DNA from: Chamaecrista fasciculata
Taxonomy: Eukaryota; Streptophyta; Magnoliopsida; Fabales; Fabaceae
NCBI GenBank assembly: GCA_003254925.1
Contig: QANZ01038438.1
Coordinates: 42,517-106,516, forward strand
Direction of reading: 5' to 3'
DNA length: 64,000 bases
The notes beneath the pieces were generated by a model that was given only the letters and a program-made list of their open reading frames with translations, was not told the DNA's origin and searched no databases. Positions 42,101-53,793 of this stretch are shown here, in pieces. The position numbers and the translations under genes are program-made. Numbering within the stretch: position 1 is the stretch's first letter; every line of letters starts with the position of its first letter.

Positions 42101-42337
42101 AAACCTAGCAGGTGGCGTGGGTCTAAAAGTGGATGCCGCTGGTCCAACCACAGGACCGAGTGATGAAAATGGTGACGATGTCTGGGGAGCAGCAGGAGGG
42201 GGAGGTCGAAAAGGTGGAGGCTCTGATCCACCCACGGTATTAGTTGATGGAAATGGTGTCATTGTCTGAGCAGCAGCAAAAGGTGTGGACGCAGGCCTAG
42301 CAGGGAAGCTTGGACGACCAGGATTTTCAGTCCCCAT
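35690..42337 (-). CDS. SEC24: COPII coat protein SEC24 (SEC24A-like)
   Basis: Cargo-selecting subunit of the inner COPII coat at ER exit sites, partner of SEC23 and SAR1. The twelve coding exons are 41318-42337, 41092-41230, 40491-40681, 39916-40023, 39619-39822, 38706-38937, 37823-37972, 37570-37726, 36993-37120, 36579-36901, 36316-36504 and 35690-35920, giving 1023 aa (Arabidopsis SEC24A is slightly longer). Domains in order: a Pro/Gln-rich disordered N-terminus (about 1-300), zinc finger Cys356/359/378/381 (CRRC...CNVC), trunk domain starting near YFFLIDVS, beta-barrel and helical domain, and a gelsolin-like end ([17 protein letters not shown]). A leader intron starts at donor 42763 (AACTTG|GTGAGT). 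Intron 5 contains an exon-like plus-strand segment. Confidence 0.97.
36103..36146. repeat. (TA)n(GA)n microsatellite in SEC24 intron
   Basis: A TA run followed directly by a GA run, inside the intron between 35921 and 36315. Confidence 0.9.
39308..39379 (+). other. Exon-like segment antisense within a SEC24 intron
   Basis: In the intron 38938-39618 the plus strand has a pyrimidine tract and TTAG acceptor, then 72 nt opening with ATG and free of stops in that frame ([20 protein letters not shown] and a short tail), then CCCAG|GTAAT. It resembles one exon of another gene, perhaps a captured fragment. No family is recognised. Confidence 0.3.
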
Positions 42338-42849
42338 TTGATACAGAACAATCCCTCAGCTTTTCACTTATAGCATGCGTTCCATCACCAAGCCTCAAGA
42401 ACAAGCAATTTCATATACACGATGCGAAACTTCATATGAAGAAGCATCGAAATGAGTTACACGTTACAACACAGTTAAAAGACAGATTCGGAAAAAGGGG
42501 GAAAGATCAAAACTAAATACTGCAAAATCATCTAATTGCAAGCCCATATCCAGACACAATTCTCAGGCGAGTAATATCGGAATAGAACCCTAACATGTGA
42601 TTTAGATAGAATTCAGAAAGAAGCAGTGACAATAGTTATAAGAAAAGCTTTCGTAGTTGTGATAGATCGAAAAAGAAGGTAGAAGAAGAAAAGGCACAAG
42701 AAATCGAAATCGAGATCGAGAGAAAAGTAAGATAGAGGAAGAGGCACAGACAAGGACACTCACCAAGTTCCGATGGGATCGGAGATGTAGAACCTGACGG
42801 AGATGCTAAGGCTGAATGGTGAAACCACCGATTCCACGTAGCTCAGGCA

Positions 42850-44649
42850 AAAATGACCCGTGTTTGTAATACCGTCTATTAACCCTGCTGTGCGTACGGT
42901 ACGGTTAGTCCACTGCCCTCTCTTTCTTTCTCTTTTGGTTATAAACTAAAACTGTTCACTAATCTCATCAAAATCAAATCACACGACACTAGGCAAATAT
43001 GTTTTATTTTTATGTTTTTTGTTCAACCGTCATTTTGGTCCTGTATGTTATGTATTTGCCAAGTTTCATTTTGTTCCTACATTTTTTTTTTGTTTTCAAA
43101 ATGATCCTTTATGTTTTCATGATTTTTAATTTTTGGTATCAAATTCACTATTAAAACGCGATTTAATCTTTTTGCTAAAAATTCATAAAGGGTAAAAAAA
43201 AAGAACATGTCAATATATTAATTTGTAATTTTGAATTTGTCATATTTAGTCTTGAAATAAGAGAGACATAACTAATTTAATCGTTTAACTTAAGAACATG
43301 ACTCACTTTTAAAGTTTAATTTGACCTCACTTGATGATAACTTCAACTAAAATTAAAAAAAAAATGACTCATTAAAATAACACTCGTAAAAATTAAACTT
43401 GAAATAAGATAAATATGCTGATGTATAAGAAAAGTTAATTTATAACCAATTTATACAAGGATTACAACTTTTTATAATAGTTAAGGTATTCATCTATGTA
43501 TGTTTGAAAAAAGTGATATAAGAGTGAAAATAGTAAAAATTAAATATTTTTTTATCATCCAGTGGATATGATTATTATTCTTAAGTATTTTATATTTATT
43601 TGGATATGATTATTATTTTTGAGTATTCTATATTCATCTTCAATGAATAGGTAGGATATCTAATATTTAATATTTTATAATTTACTTATTTTAATATTTT
43701 ATATTTAATTTAATAATTTTAATATAATTATTTAACTTTAAAAAATTAAATTAAATTTATTTATTTAAAAAATTATTTTTAGTTATTTTATATTTATTTT
43801 GTTCATTTTAAAAGAAATTTAAAATATAAACAGATATTAATTTTATTTACTTATTTTCATTAACGAATTCTGGATACCAAGTATTTGGTATATCTAATTT
43901 GCAGAATAAGATCTTTTATCCCATAATATATTTTTTCATATATCTCAAATATTTTTTATACTCGTTAAATATTACACAAGATAAATAAATACGAATAATG
44001 ATGAAAATATAAGTACCTTATCTATTGTGATCCCTAAATTATGAGATAGTATGAGCTTTAATATTGAAAATTTAATTTACATCAATTAAAAATGTATGAG
44101 AATTCGATATTCTTATACTAATCATGCTATCTACAACACGCCAATGTTTGAAATTCGCTTCAAATTTTGTTTACACTCTTCACTCCTTGATCTGTAAATA
44201 ATTCAAGTGGAATAAAGATTTCATTTTAAAGAATGGTATTTACTTTCATTTGGTCTAAAGTCTGTAAACATTTCAGTTATTGTTTTAAGATTTCGTGCTC
44301 ATCATTATTGTTGCATTGCATTACTCTTCACTTATAATGATTAAAGCTAAATTAATGTGTGTAGAGTTGGCAGCATAAATTCCTACAAATGTGGTTCCTT
44401 TTTAAGTATTTTTTATTTTTGGCCAAATACAAATGTGGCTCCTTAACGTCATGTATTGGCATCATGGCATTGTTCAGCTGATAATATTCAAAAGGGAAAA
44501 GTCAAAAACGGCGCGTTTAGTCTAGCTTCCAAATCAGAAGGCAACGGCGTCGTTTTGTTACACATTAAACGGCTGTAACTTGGGCCTTACGTGTATATCA
44601 AAAGTCAAAACGCTCTTGGCCGCCATTTGTATGTATATGTGGTTTACAT
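42850..44649. other. Intergenic, AT-rich
   Basis: Upstream of SEC24. About 42985-43200 has ttggtcc/ttgttcc words of a degenerate repeat. 43500-43990 is extremely AT-rich. No gene is seen. A short insertion lies at 44401-44427. Confidence 0.5.
44401..44427 (-). mobile_element. Micro-insertion TTTGGCC(A-rich) with 17-bp duplication
   Basis: The 27-nt insert reads tttggcc then an A-rich tail on the minus strand. It lies between tacaaatgtggttcctt (44384-44400) and tacaaatgtggctcctt (44428-44444), one mismatch. Confidence 0.65.
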
Positions 44650-45088
44650 CGTGAAAAAAACCGGACCGTCATTAAATCGGTGGAAGGTTCGGGTCACTGG
44701 TTCAATGGTTCAACCGCTGGGTTATTGGTTTAACCGGTTTACTTAAAAAATACATTTTCAAATATACATATTCATTAAATACACATTAATATATTACAAT
44801 AATTTAAATATAAAGTAAATATTAAACACTTTAGTATCTTTGGAGCTATTTTGCAATTTTAACCATAATAAGTTTTGTAAAAATTACATATTGACCCCAA
44901 TTTTTTTTTAAAGTTTTCATTTTAGTCTATCTATAATATGTATCCAGGGACTAATTTGTAATTTTTTGAATTTTTTTTGCGGGTCAAACCGGTTCACGAT
45001 TTGCCGGTTCACCGGTCGGACCGGTGAGCCACCGGTTCAACTGCAATCCGGTATTTTTATTTCTCCGGTCCAGTTTTTAATACTATGG
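44650..45088. mobile_element. AACCGG-rich TIR element 1
   Basis: Left end aaaaaaaccggaccg and right end, as its complement, attaaaaactggaccgg. The arms are full of accggt/aaccgg words and the middle is AT-rich. Non-coding. It is related to the element about 200 bp downstream. Confidence 0.5.
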
Positions 45089-45287
45089 TTGTGTATGTAG
45101 TGTGATATATTTGGGATGAGATCATTTTCCTCAATTTCTCTTTCTCTTTTTATTCTTTTTTATTTTGGTAGAACACTAGAACTAAATTTTATTCCTTAAG
45201 ACTTTAACTCTATCAGAAATATAAAAGATCCAATTCTAATATATTTATATGGGTTTCAGTTTCTTCTACTGTCGTGATTTAAGCATA

Positions 45288-46283
45288 GTTATTAAAACCG
45301 GACCGGCCGGTTGAACTGGGAACCGGTCATTAGGCCGGTCCGAGTCGGTTTAATAACCGGCCAGGCAGAGAACCGGAGCGAACCGGCCTAAAACCGGTGA
45401 AACCGGCCTGAACCGGAGGCAAACTAGTTGAACCGGTCCTGGTTCATATTTTTTTTTTGATTTTTTTGGTCTTTTTTTATAATTATGGGTCAAATATTAG
45501 AGAATGTTGATTATGAACCAAAATTTGATAGAGAAAGTGATCATAAAATGTCACTTGATGATATTATATTGTTGAACATTATGAAAATTGATTATCCCTA
45601 TATTAATTCATGTTAAATTATGAAAATTGTATTAATATATTAATGTTATAATTGTATTTTGTAACCTAATTATGAATATTTGAATTAAAATTTTATCATA
45701 TATANTAATGTTATAATTGTATTTGTAACCTAATTATGAATATTTGAATTAAAATTTTATCATATATAGGTTGTTTTATTATTTTTAATTTATTTATTTA
45801 TCAACGATCCGACCCCGGTTGGACCCCGGTTGAACCATTNNNNNNNNNNNNNNNNNNNNNNNNNNNNNNNNNNNNNNNNNNNNNNNNNNNNNNNNNNNNN
45901 NNNNNNNNNNNNNNNNNNNNNNNNNNNNNNNNNNNNNNNNNNNNNNNNNNNNNNNNNNNNNNNNNNNNNNNNNNNNNNNNNNNNNNNNNNNNNNNNNNNN
46001 NNNNNNNNNNNNNNNNNNNNNNNNNNNTGAACATTATGAAAATTGATTATCCCTATATTAATTCATGTTAATTTATGAAAATTGTATTAATATATTAATG
46101 TTATAATTGTATTTTGTAACCTAATTATGAATATTTGAATTAAAATTTTATCATATATAGGTTTTTTTATTATTTTTAATTTATTTATTTATTAACGGTC
46201 CGACCCCGGTTAGACCCCGGTTGAACCATTGAACCTTGAACCCCTCCTTCGGCCGGTTCAATGACCGGTCCGGTTTTGATAAC
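45288..46283. mobile_element. AACCGG-rich TIR element 2 with gap
   Basis: Terminal inverted repeats gttattaaaaccggaccgg (45288) and its complement ending at 46283 match at 18 of 19 bases. Atttaag occurs just outside both ends (45277-45283 and 46289-46295) and may be the target duplication. The inside is AT-rich, contains repeated segments and is interrupted by N. Confidence 0.6.
45840..46027. other. Assembly gap (188 N)
   Basis: 188 consecutive N inside element 2, plus a single N at 45705. The same roughly 130-bp segment (starting tgaacattatgaaaattg) lies on both sides, at about 45573 and 46028, so the gap falls in a local duplication. Confidence 0.98.
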
Positions 46284-46764
46284 CTTAAATTTAAGTACTA
46301 GAGTAGTTTTACAAGGCACCGGTAAATTTTTGTTCTATAGCTCTACAACCCCTTTTGCAATTAAAATAAAGTCCATGATCTCTTTTAATTTGTTATAAGT
46401 AACGTAACCTCATCGATTAATGTAATTGGGAATATTAAATAAATTGATGTCACAGTCTATATAAACACTCTGCCTTAATTATTATTCCCAATACTTGATT
46501 TATAGACTTGTCTTCTAAGTTCTATCTGAAATTGGAATATTAATAATTCCTTCATCTCTTTCTACTGCTAGTTTTAAATTTTAAATGTTACATCACATTG
46601 CTCCCGTTTGTCGCGTTCTTTGCAAGTTGCCAATGCACCTCTAACAAAAACAGTTTTTCATTTATAATATAGATTATGGAGGAAATATCCCATGCTTACA
46701 CTAAATATTTTATTTGTTGTAAATTTGTAACGAGATGTGTTTCTTTGGAGAGAGAGAAAAAAAG

Positions 46765-47168
46765 TAAAAGTGTAAATTTGATCTCATATTTTTGGCTCAG
46801 TTTTCAATTTGGTCATATATATTTTTTTTGTTGTATTTTTTGTTTCATATCTTTAGATCAGGTCTCAATTTGATTCCATATCTTTTTTTTTATTGCAGAT
46901 TTGGTTCCATATTTTTGAGTTCATTGTAGAATTAATCATATATTTTTGGGTCAGATGCAGAAACGATCTCATGTCTTTGTAAAATAATCAACTAACTAAA
47001 GATATGAGACTAATTCTACAACTTAACCAAAAGATATAGGATAAAATATGACATGGGACCAAATTGTGACTTTTTGCAAAGATATGAGACACAAAGTGTA
47101 ATAAAAAAAAGATACAAGACCAAATTAGAAACTTAATAAAAAATATAGGACCAAATTTACACTTTTGA
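46765..47168. mobile_element. Foldback element copy C (ttggtccc family)
   Basis: Starts taaaagtgtaaatttgatct and ends with the complement (ccaaatttacacttttga). Internal words such as tttggttccatatttt repeat in the left half and reverse in the right half. More diverged than copies A and B. Confidence 0.7.
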
Positions 47169-47634
47169 CCAAATAAACTAACCTCGTTGACGATGCTTGA
47201 AACGAAGAACGTAATTGCTATTACAACCTTTTATTTTTTGCTAATACAACCCTTAATCATACACCACCCATACAGAGGTATATGTATTAGCAAAATTAAA
47301 GAACCAATAATATTCCGGTTGATGATTTAAATAAGACCATAAGCATTTTAGAGAATGACATAATGATTAGATTAAAGGAAGATTAGGAGTGGATAAATGA
47401 CATTGAAATTGAAATTCAATGTTGGCAGACGCAGAGCCTGAGACGCCAGTCACCAACCCACTTCATCCCTATCACCACCTACCATCTACTCTCTAAAATC
47501 GTTCAATTAAGTTAAGTTAAGATCAACTACTCCATCCTTCTTAATCATCCCTAACGCTAGCACCTTCGTTCTCTTCTTCGCCGATTCCATTTATCGTTAT
47601 CTCTGATCATTCACTTCATAGTTTATACTCGTAA

Positions 47635-50600
47635 ATGGCGAGGAAGAAGATCAGAGAGTACGATTCCAAGAGGCTTCTCAAAGAGCACCTTAAACGACTT
47701 GCTGCTATTGATCTCGATATTCAATCTGCTCAGGTCCCTTTTTTCTTGTTTCTATTTCGAGGCTTCTCACTTCAATAGATTAAGTTTCCTTTGCCACCTT
47801 ATCTTAACATCTTAGGGCATGTTTGCATGTTTAATTGATACGTCATCATTCATAGCCAGTCTTCTTCCTCTTGAGAAATTGACAGCCTGTGCTGCGTTTT
47901 GTAGGTGACGGAGTCAACAGACTTTGGTGAATTGACAAACCAACAGCCATGGCTTTCGTCGACGAGATTGGTCGTGAAGCCCGATATGTTATTTGGGAAG
48001 CGTGGGAAGAGTGGCTTAGTGGCTCTTAATCTAGATATAGCTCAAGTAGCAGAGTTTGTGAAAACACGCCTTGGTGTTGAGGTTATTGCTGAAAAGAATC
48101 TGGTGGAAAGTCTTGATTGTTGGTTCTTTTATTTCATCTGCCTGAATTGTATATTGGATATTCCTTAGGTTGAAATGGGTGGTTGCAAGGCACCAATTAC
48201 TACATTCATTGTTGAACCATTTGTTCCTCATGACCAAGAGTATTATCTCTCCATTGTCTCTGAGAGGCTGGGATGTACCATCAGTTTCTCAGAATGTGGT
48301 GGCATAGAAATTGAAGAGAATTGGGATAAGGTAGTAATATGCTAGTAGTATATATGTATAGTTTTTTTTTTTATTATTTTATTTTATGTGCTAGTATTTT
48401 CACTTATATTAATGCTACCGTTCTGCAAATGCAACCCAATGCAGGTTAAAACTGTATTCCTTCCAACAGAAAAACCTTTGACTCTTGAGGCATGTGCTCC
48501 TCTGATAGCCACACTTCCTTTGGAGGTGAGTATTTATGAATTTTCTAATATTTGCATCAATTTTTCATTTACAAGCATAGGAAGTTAGTAAATGTAAAAA
48601 TCAAAATGTTGCCCATTCAGAGACTAAAAAATTGTGTATATTATTAAACCTTGAAGGTATACCTAATTAAATGTGTATAATTTATGTCATGCAAAATATA
48701 AGCAGGTGACGGACTTTCTGTCTTCACTTAATGATATTGATGCTTTCAATGCCTTTTGCTGCTAGATACACTCCCTTTATTTCTTTTTTCAAGATTTCAA
48801 ACAATGCAATTATAATATAGAGCATTTCTGTATTGTCTACAATTTTCTTTAGCATGGCTTCTCTCATGTTTGTGGAAATTGCTTATTATGCCTTCAATTT
48901 CTCAGGTCCGTGGTAAAATTGGTGATTTCATAATGGGTGTATTTTCCGTTTTTCAAGGTATTCATTTAATAACCTTTTGAAACTACTGTATATATATATA
49001 TAGGGCTAGTTGAGAGGATCAGGGTTTGAAACCTTTTCAGGTCTAACTTTTTACACCGATTTCCTCCATAGATCTGGACTTCAGTTTCATAGAGATGAAT
49101 CCATTTACACTGGTGGATGAGAAGCCATATCCATTGGATATGAGAGGGGAATTAGATGACACTGCTGCATTCAAGAACTTCAAGAAGTATAATCCTTTTA
49201 TATAGATGCTCAACATGCTCAATGTCTAGAATGCATATAACTGACTATTATACTATCACTATGTTGTCATCATTCAGGTGGGATAATATTGAGTTTCCAT
49301 TGCCTTTTGGAAGAGTTTTGAACCCTACAGAAAGCTTCATTCATTCCCTTGATGAAAAGGTAATTTCATTTTTATCAACTTGATCATCATTGTATTAGCA
49401 TATGCATTCTCCTTCTTTGTAACTTGGAAACTAAACTTTCTTTTTAGATTTATCTCTTTACAAGATACAATGTATTAGCATACGATGTCTACAGGTACTG
49501 CCCTACGGGGTCTGAGAGCATTACTTCCTTGCACCATCAAGGCATCAATCTCTGATGCAATCAGCTAATAAGAAATATCTTATCCTTTCAATCCATTAAT
49601 GTATTTTACAGGGCATGAGTTGCATTAAAAAATCATATCCAGAACTCTGGCCAAAAAAAAAAATCATATCCAGAACTATTTATAACATATGGTACATTTG
49701 AAAAGTCAACAACAACAACAACCAAAGCCTTATCCCACTAGGTGGGGTCGGCTATATGAATCAACTGACGCCAACGTGTTCTATCCTTGCACATGTCAAC
49801 CGTAGTTGGGAAAAATCTTAAAAACTTAAAACATGTTATCAGAATTTGTATTTTCCTGTAATTCTGATTAATTTGCGACACAGTTCTCCTGACATGATAA
49901 ATCTTGCCTAACTGGTAGTCAGAATATGGAAGGTTATAGAAATTGGGATAATATATTCCTGTTTCATATTGCAGACAAGTGCATCTCTGAAATTTACTGT
50001 ATTGAATCCTAAAGGACGCATTTGGACTATGGTAGCTGGAGGGGGTGCAAGTGTTATTTATGCTGATACCGTAAGTTGCCAAGTTGTGGCTTTATTCTAA
50101 TCCATCCTATATTTTCATCTCTGGCTCAGATTGTCAATAATGAGGCACCAAACAGTGATATATTATTGGAAGGTAAACTCTTAATTTTTATTTTGGTGAC
50201 TTAACTTACCTTGTGTTCACTAGGTTGGAGATTTAGGTTATGCATCAGAGCTTGGCAACTATGCCGAGTATAGTGGAGCTCCAAATGAGGAGGAGGTGTT
50301 GCAGTATGCAAGAGTCGTAATTGATGTAAGGATCATAACTATTTGGGTCTCTTTTTGTGTAACTTAAGTTTCACTACTTAATACTTTGTTAGAATGGCTT
50401 CATCAACTTCTAATACATGTGAATATGGTCTTGCAGTGTGCTACTGCAGATCCTGATGGTCGTAAGAGAGCCCTTCTTATTGGAGGTGGCATTGCAAATT
50501 TTACTGATGTTGCTGCTACTTTCAGTGGGATTATTCGGGCCCTGAAAGAGAAGGTAATGTATATGCTCTTTGTTAGATGTGTTTGTCTCACTTCAAGTAG

Positions 50601-51248
50601 TTGCTTTGTCAACTATCAATTGATTCCTCTGTCCCCCTTCAGGAGTCAAAGCTTAAAGCGGCGAGAATGCACATTTACGTTAGAAGAGGTGGTCCAAACT
50701 ATCAGACTGGTTTGGCAAAGATGCGTGCATTGGGGGAAGAACTTGGAGTGCCAATTCAGGTAATAATGACAATCTGTTTTTTTGGTGAGTTTGCATTTTA
50801 ATGTTTCATCAATTTGCTAAGCTGTTTACTGTTAATGGGAGAAATTTGTTAGCTTGTAGTTATATCTGATCTAAAACTAGCGTTGGCACTTTCGAGTTTT
50901 GATTTGTGGTTACAAGGGGCTCCTATGTGGCATAGAGTACTGTGAAACTTTCTTATTAGTAGTTTGTCTTTGTCATTAAAGCTTAAATGATCAAGTTGAA
51001 AGAGTTGTCGTCTGTATTGGAACCTATGCTTATACAAGCATACATTACTCCGCATTGAAGTGTAGAGATTTCTACTCCAAGTTATTTTCTATCTATTTTG
51101 TTATAGGGTTGAAAACCTTCCATTCTGATTTCTGAATTTCTGATATAGTGAGATTATGGTAATCTTGCGGTTTCAGGTTTATGGGCCAGAGGCTACAATG
51201 ACCAACATCTGCAAGCAGGCTATTGATTGCATTATGTCTGAAGCATAA
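47635..51248 (+). CDS. ACLA: ATP-citrate lyase subunit A (ACLA)
   Basis: Subunit A of the plant heteromeric ATP-citrate lyase, which in the cytosol cleaves citrate with CoA and ATP into acetyl-CoA and oxaloacetate, feeding fatty-acid elongation, waxes and flavonoids. The exons are 47635-47733, 47905-48081, 48169-48330, 48445-48525, 48906-48957, 49072-49186, 49278-49359, 49975-50070, 50224-50325, 50437-50553, 50643-50759 and 51177-51248, all phase-consistent, giving 423 aa, the standard ACLA length. The N-terminus [20 protein letters not shown], the ATP-grasp part ([15 protein letters not shown]) and the citrate-binding [11 protein letters not shown] (278-288) are clear. Subunit B is not in this window. 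Intron 7 holds an Au-SINE fragment and a micro-insertion. Confidence 0.97.
49647..49662 (+). mobile_element. Micro-insertion ctggcc(A)10 with 15-bp duplication
   Basis: In ACLA intron 7, flanked by exact atcatatccagaact at 49632-49646 and 49663-49677; up to 20 bp if adjoining A are counted. Confidence 0.65.
49707..49810 (-). mobile_element. Au-like SINE 3' fragment
   Basis: On the minus strand it ends agccgaccccacctagtggg, ataaggctttgg and then (ttg)n, which is the widespread 3' end of Au-type plant SINEs. The 5' part with the polymerase III boxes is missing or degenerate. It lies in ACLA intron 7. Confidence 0.65.
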
Positions 51249-52184
51249 AGCAGAAATCAAATGTCCCCACTATCTACATGTGTCATTTTTATTTTAATTT
51301 GGCATTGTTTTGATGAACTCAGTGTCCGGCCAGATGGAAGCACATGGTAGATGCTGAAATTGTTCTCTTCACTTTTTCCCCTCCCGTGATTCAACTGTTT
51401 TACTGGGTACTTGTATTGTCATCTTTGTCATCACTTGTTAGTTTTCCAAAGTGATTTGTGAAAACTGTAATTTTTGTTGAGGACCTCTTTGACGCTGAGT
51501 TATATTTTATGTTTCTTCTTTTTTTTCTATCATGGACAGATCTGGGAGATCAGATCTCATGTTTAGTCTATGCTTGGTTGAAATGAAAATGCGAAATAAA
51601 ATTTATAGACTCTGCATTTTAAACAAAGCCTTGTGAAACGCTTAGCCACTGATTGATATCTCACCCAAATTGTAGAGAACCCGCTCTACTATACAAAAGA
51701 CGATAATGGAAAGTGTGTTGTAAGGTATTAATGGTTGAGAGTCTTTTTTCCGTGGCCATAAGATTAGAGTTAATAGTGAGTTATCATCGCAAAATAACCA
51801 TGTAGCTTATAATTTGTAGATCACCTCTGCCATTTCACTCTGTTTTGTTCAAAGACTACTGTCAAACACAATTCTAAACTAATTTTATGAACTTGTATTC
51901 GATAACATAAAAAAGAATAAAAAGAGATTTCCATCTTAACAACACACAAGAAAACTAGTAAAGTGGCCAATCATTCCTCTTTTCGTTTTTGGTTAAACAA
52001 ATCTCTCTTTTATTTTTTTGGTCAAGCCAGGGTTAAACAAATCTACTATGCGTGTAAACTTCAGTCTAATGGGCATGCTTTTAAAACACACTGAAGAAGA
52101 TGGCAATCAAACGGATACAGTAATAAACTCCTTTCCTTTTTGGGCAGAAATCAGAATTGAGTTACGGGACCTCAATAAAAATTA
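51249..52184. other. ACLA 3' flank and spacer
   Basis: Includes the presumed 3' UTR of ACLA. No other gene is seen. 52157-52173 (ttgagttacgggacctc) resembles the start of the neighbouring tRNA gene and looks like a tRNA fragment. Confidence 0.5.
52005..52030 (-). mobile_element. Micro-insertion CTTGACC(A)7 with 14-bp duplication
   Basis: The 26-nt insert lies between exact ggttaaacaaatct at 51991-52004 and 52031-52044. On the minus strand it reads ctggcttgacc and then an A-rich tail. Confidence 0.65.
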
Positions 52185-52258
52185 TGGTCCCGGCGGGGCT
52201 CGAACCCGCGACCTTCGGCTCATAAGACCAACGCTCTAACCAACTGAGCTACGGGACC
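52185..52258 (-). tRNA. tRNA-Ile (TAT anticodon)
   Basis: A 74-nt cloverleaf on the minus strand: acceptor GGTCCCG/CGGGACC, D arm GCTC/GAGC, anticodon loop CTTATGA and T arm GCGGGTTCGAGCCCCGC, with discriminator A. Counting from U33, the anticodon is TAT (Ile, AUA codon). A CAT reading (Met) would need a shifted loop and is less likely. Intronless. Confidence 0.88.
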
Positions 52259-52378
52259 TCTATATTTGTTCTTTTCCAGTGCTAATATTTGATAAATAAA
52301 TTATCGCTCACTGCCTGTTCCACTAACCCAAAATCAAATTGCCCAGATGCACGGAATAATCAAGTCATCTATAAAAGA

Positions 52379-52766
52379 TAGGTCGAAGTACACTTTTAGT
52401 CCCATAACTTTTTCTCAAGTCTCAATTTGGTCCTATAACTTTTTTTGTTACACTTTTGGTCTCATATCTTTGAAAATTTGGTCCTATATCTTTTGATCAG
52501 TTTACAGAATTGGTCCTATATTTTTACAAAAAGTTTCACCGTCAGTCCCACCTGATCCAAAGATATCAGACCGATTATGCAATCTGACCAAAAGATATAA
52601 GACCAATTCTACAACACGACCCAAAGATATAGGACCAAAAGTGAAACATGGGACCAAATCTGCAACTTGAGCAAAAAATATGAGACCAAAAGTGCAACAA
52701 AAAAAGTTACGGGACCAAATTGAGACCTTAGCAAAAGTTATAAGACCAAAATTGTACTTTAGCCTA
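52379..52766. mobile_element. Foldback element copy D (ttggtccc family)
   Basis: Starts gaagtacacttttagtccca and ends aattgtactttagcct. Ttggtcctataactttt words occur in the left half with their complements in the right half. Non-coding. Confidence 0.7.
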
Positions 52767-52783
52767 AAAAATATTGCAACATA

Positions 52784-52812
52784 CTTTCTTTTTTTTTTTT
52801 TATAATAAAAAG
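52784..52812 (-). mobile_element. A-rich micro-insertion with 13-bp duplication
   Basis: The 29-nt T-rich insert lies between exact atattgcaacata at 52771-52783 and 52813-52825, directly after foldback copy D. No GGCC core. Confidence 0.55.
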
Positions 52813-52825
52813 ATATTGCAACATA

Positions 52826-53523
52826 TACACTAAACATTATTTAGTATTGAGTATTGATATATTATCGAACACACCCGTCCTTCCAGTTATCTTGAATTAG
52901 ACGAAATTTTATGTTGTCCAATCCATCTACAAGATTTTGCTAGAAATAAAGATATAAACTCCCTAAAAAATTACATGTTACTTAATTAGTTCAAATAGAA
53001 ATTTCCATTCCCCTGTTCAATATATATATATAATATTTGGAAGATAATACAGATTGCTGATTAGATGAAGCCAGAAAAACGTGTATTCCACAAGGTTTTG
53101 TGCTTCAATATGTATTATGTATCTGAGGTTGAGGACTTAGGTAAGTTTTCTTTTTTCTTCCTGCAAAATCACTCATAAATATACAGAAGTGTGAGAAAGG
53201 CAGGTGGCTAGTCATTACTCATTACTGCAGAACAGGCTTTCCAACCCTTAATATGGAAACATAATAGTGAGGTAGATGAAGGAGCCAGTAAAGATCTGAG
53301 CAACAATTCAGAAATGTAATTTAATTCCTGTGTCAGCGTCCCAAGATTTTAAGGGCCCTATAATGTATCCCCCTACTGTGTTAGTTGGGTCAGTCTTAAA
53401 TTCCCTACCAACATAACTAATAACCTTTCAAGTTAAATGTGTTTATAAGGAGTTGAATGAAAAGGCCTTCAATATTAATATTTCTAAGAATCACAGAAGA
53501 AAGAGTGTGAGAGTTTTGAGATT
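52826..53523. other. Spacer and promoter of small secreted protein
   Basis: No gene is seen. TTTATAAG at 53442-53449 is a possible TATA box about 75-80 nt before the ATG at 53524. Confidence 0.5.
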
Positions 53524-53793
53524 ATGGAGAGAGTGAGTTTAGGTAAGGTATTGTTGGGCTTAGGCATGGTGATGCTACTGCTGACTTCGGAGGCTGAAGG
53601 AGGAAGGAAGCTAAAAGATGAGGAGAAGAAGGACCCACAGAACTTCCTAGGAGGAGGAGGCCTGGGTGGCATATTTCCAAGCCCGGGCTTTGCAGGCTTG
53701 GGCTTTGGCCCATCGGGCTTTTGCACATTCCCTGGTGGCTGCACTCCAACCTTACCCATCAACCCAATTGGGGGATCGCCACCACATGCATAA
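53524..53793 (+). CDS. Small secreted Gly/Pro-rich protein
   Basis: Intronless frame of 89 aa. Residues 1-24 form a clear signal peptide (KVLLGLGMVMLLLTSEAEG), followed by a charged stretch RKLKDEEKKDPQ and a Gly/Pro/Phe-rich tail with two cysteines (GFCTFPGGCTP) and the end NPIGGSPPHA. It is predicted to be extracellular, as a cell-wall protein or peptide precursor. I do not recognise a named family. The signal peptide, the TATA-like box and the long T-rich 3' flank support a real gene. Confidence 0.65.
   Translation: MERVSLGKVLLGLGMVMLLLTSEAEGGRKLKDEEKKDPQNFLGGGGLGGIFPSPGFAGLGFGPSGFCTFPGGCTPTLPINPIGGSPPHA

Noticed and set aside
41632..42231. 199-aa minus-strand frame over SEC24 exon 1
   Set aside because: It is a shifted reading of the Pro-rich SEC24 N-terminus; the in-phase frame joins the downstream SEC24 exons.
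52185..52258. Reading this tRNA as tRNA-Met (CAT)
   Set aside because: The standard 7-nt loop after the 5-bp stem puts TAT, not CAT, at positions 34-36.
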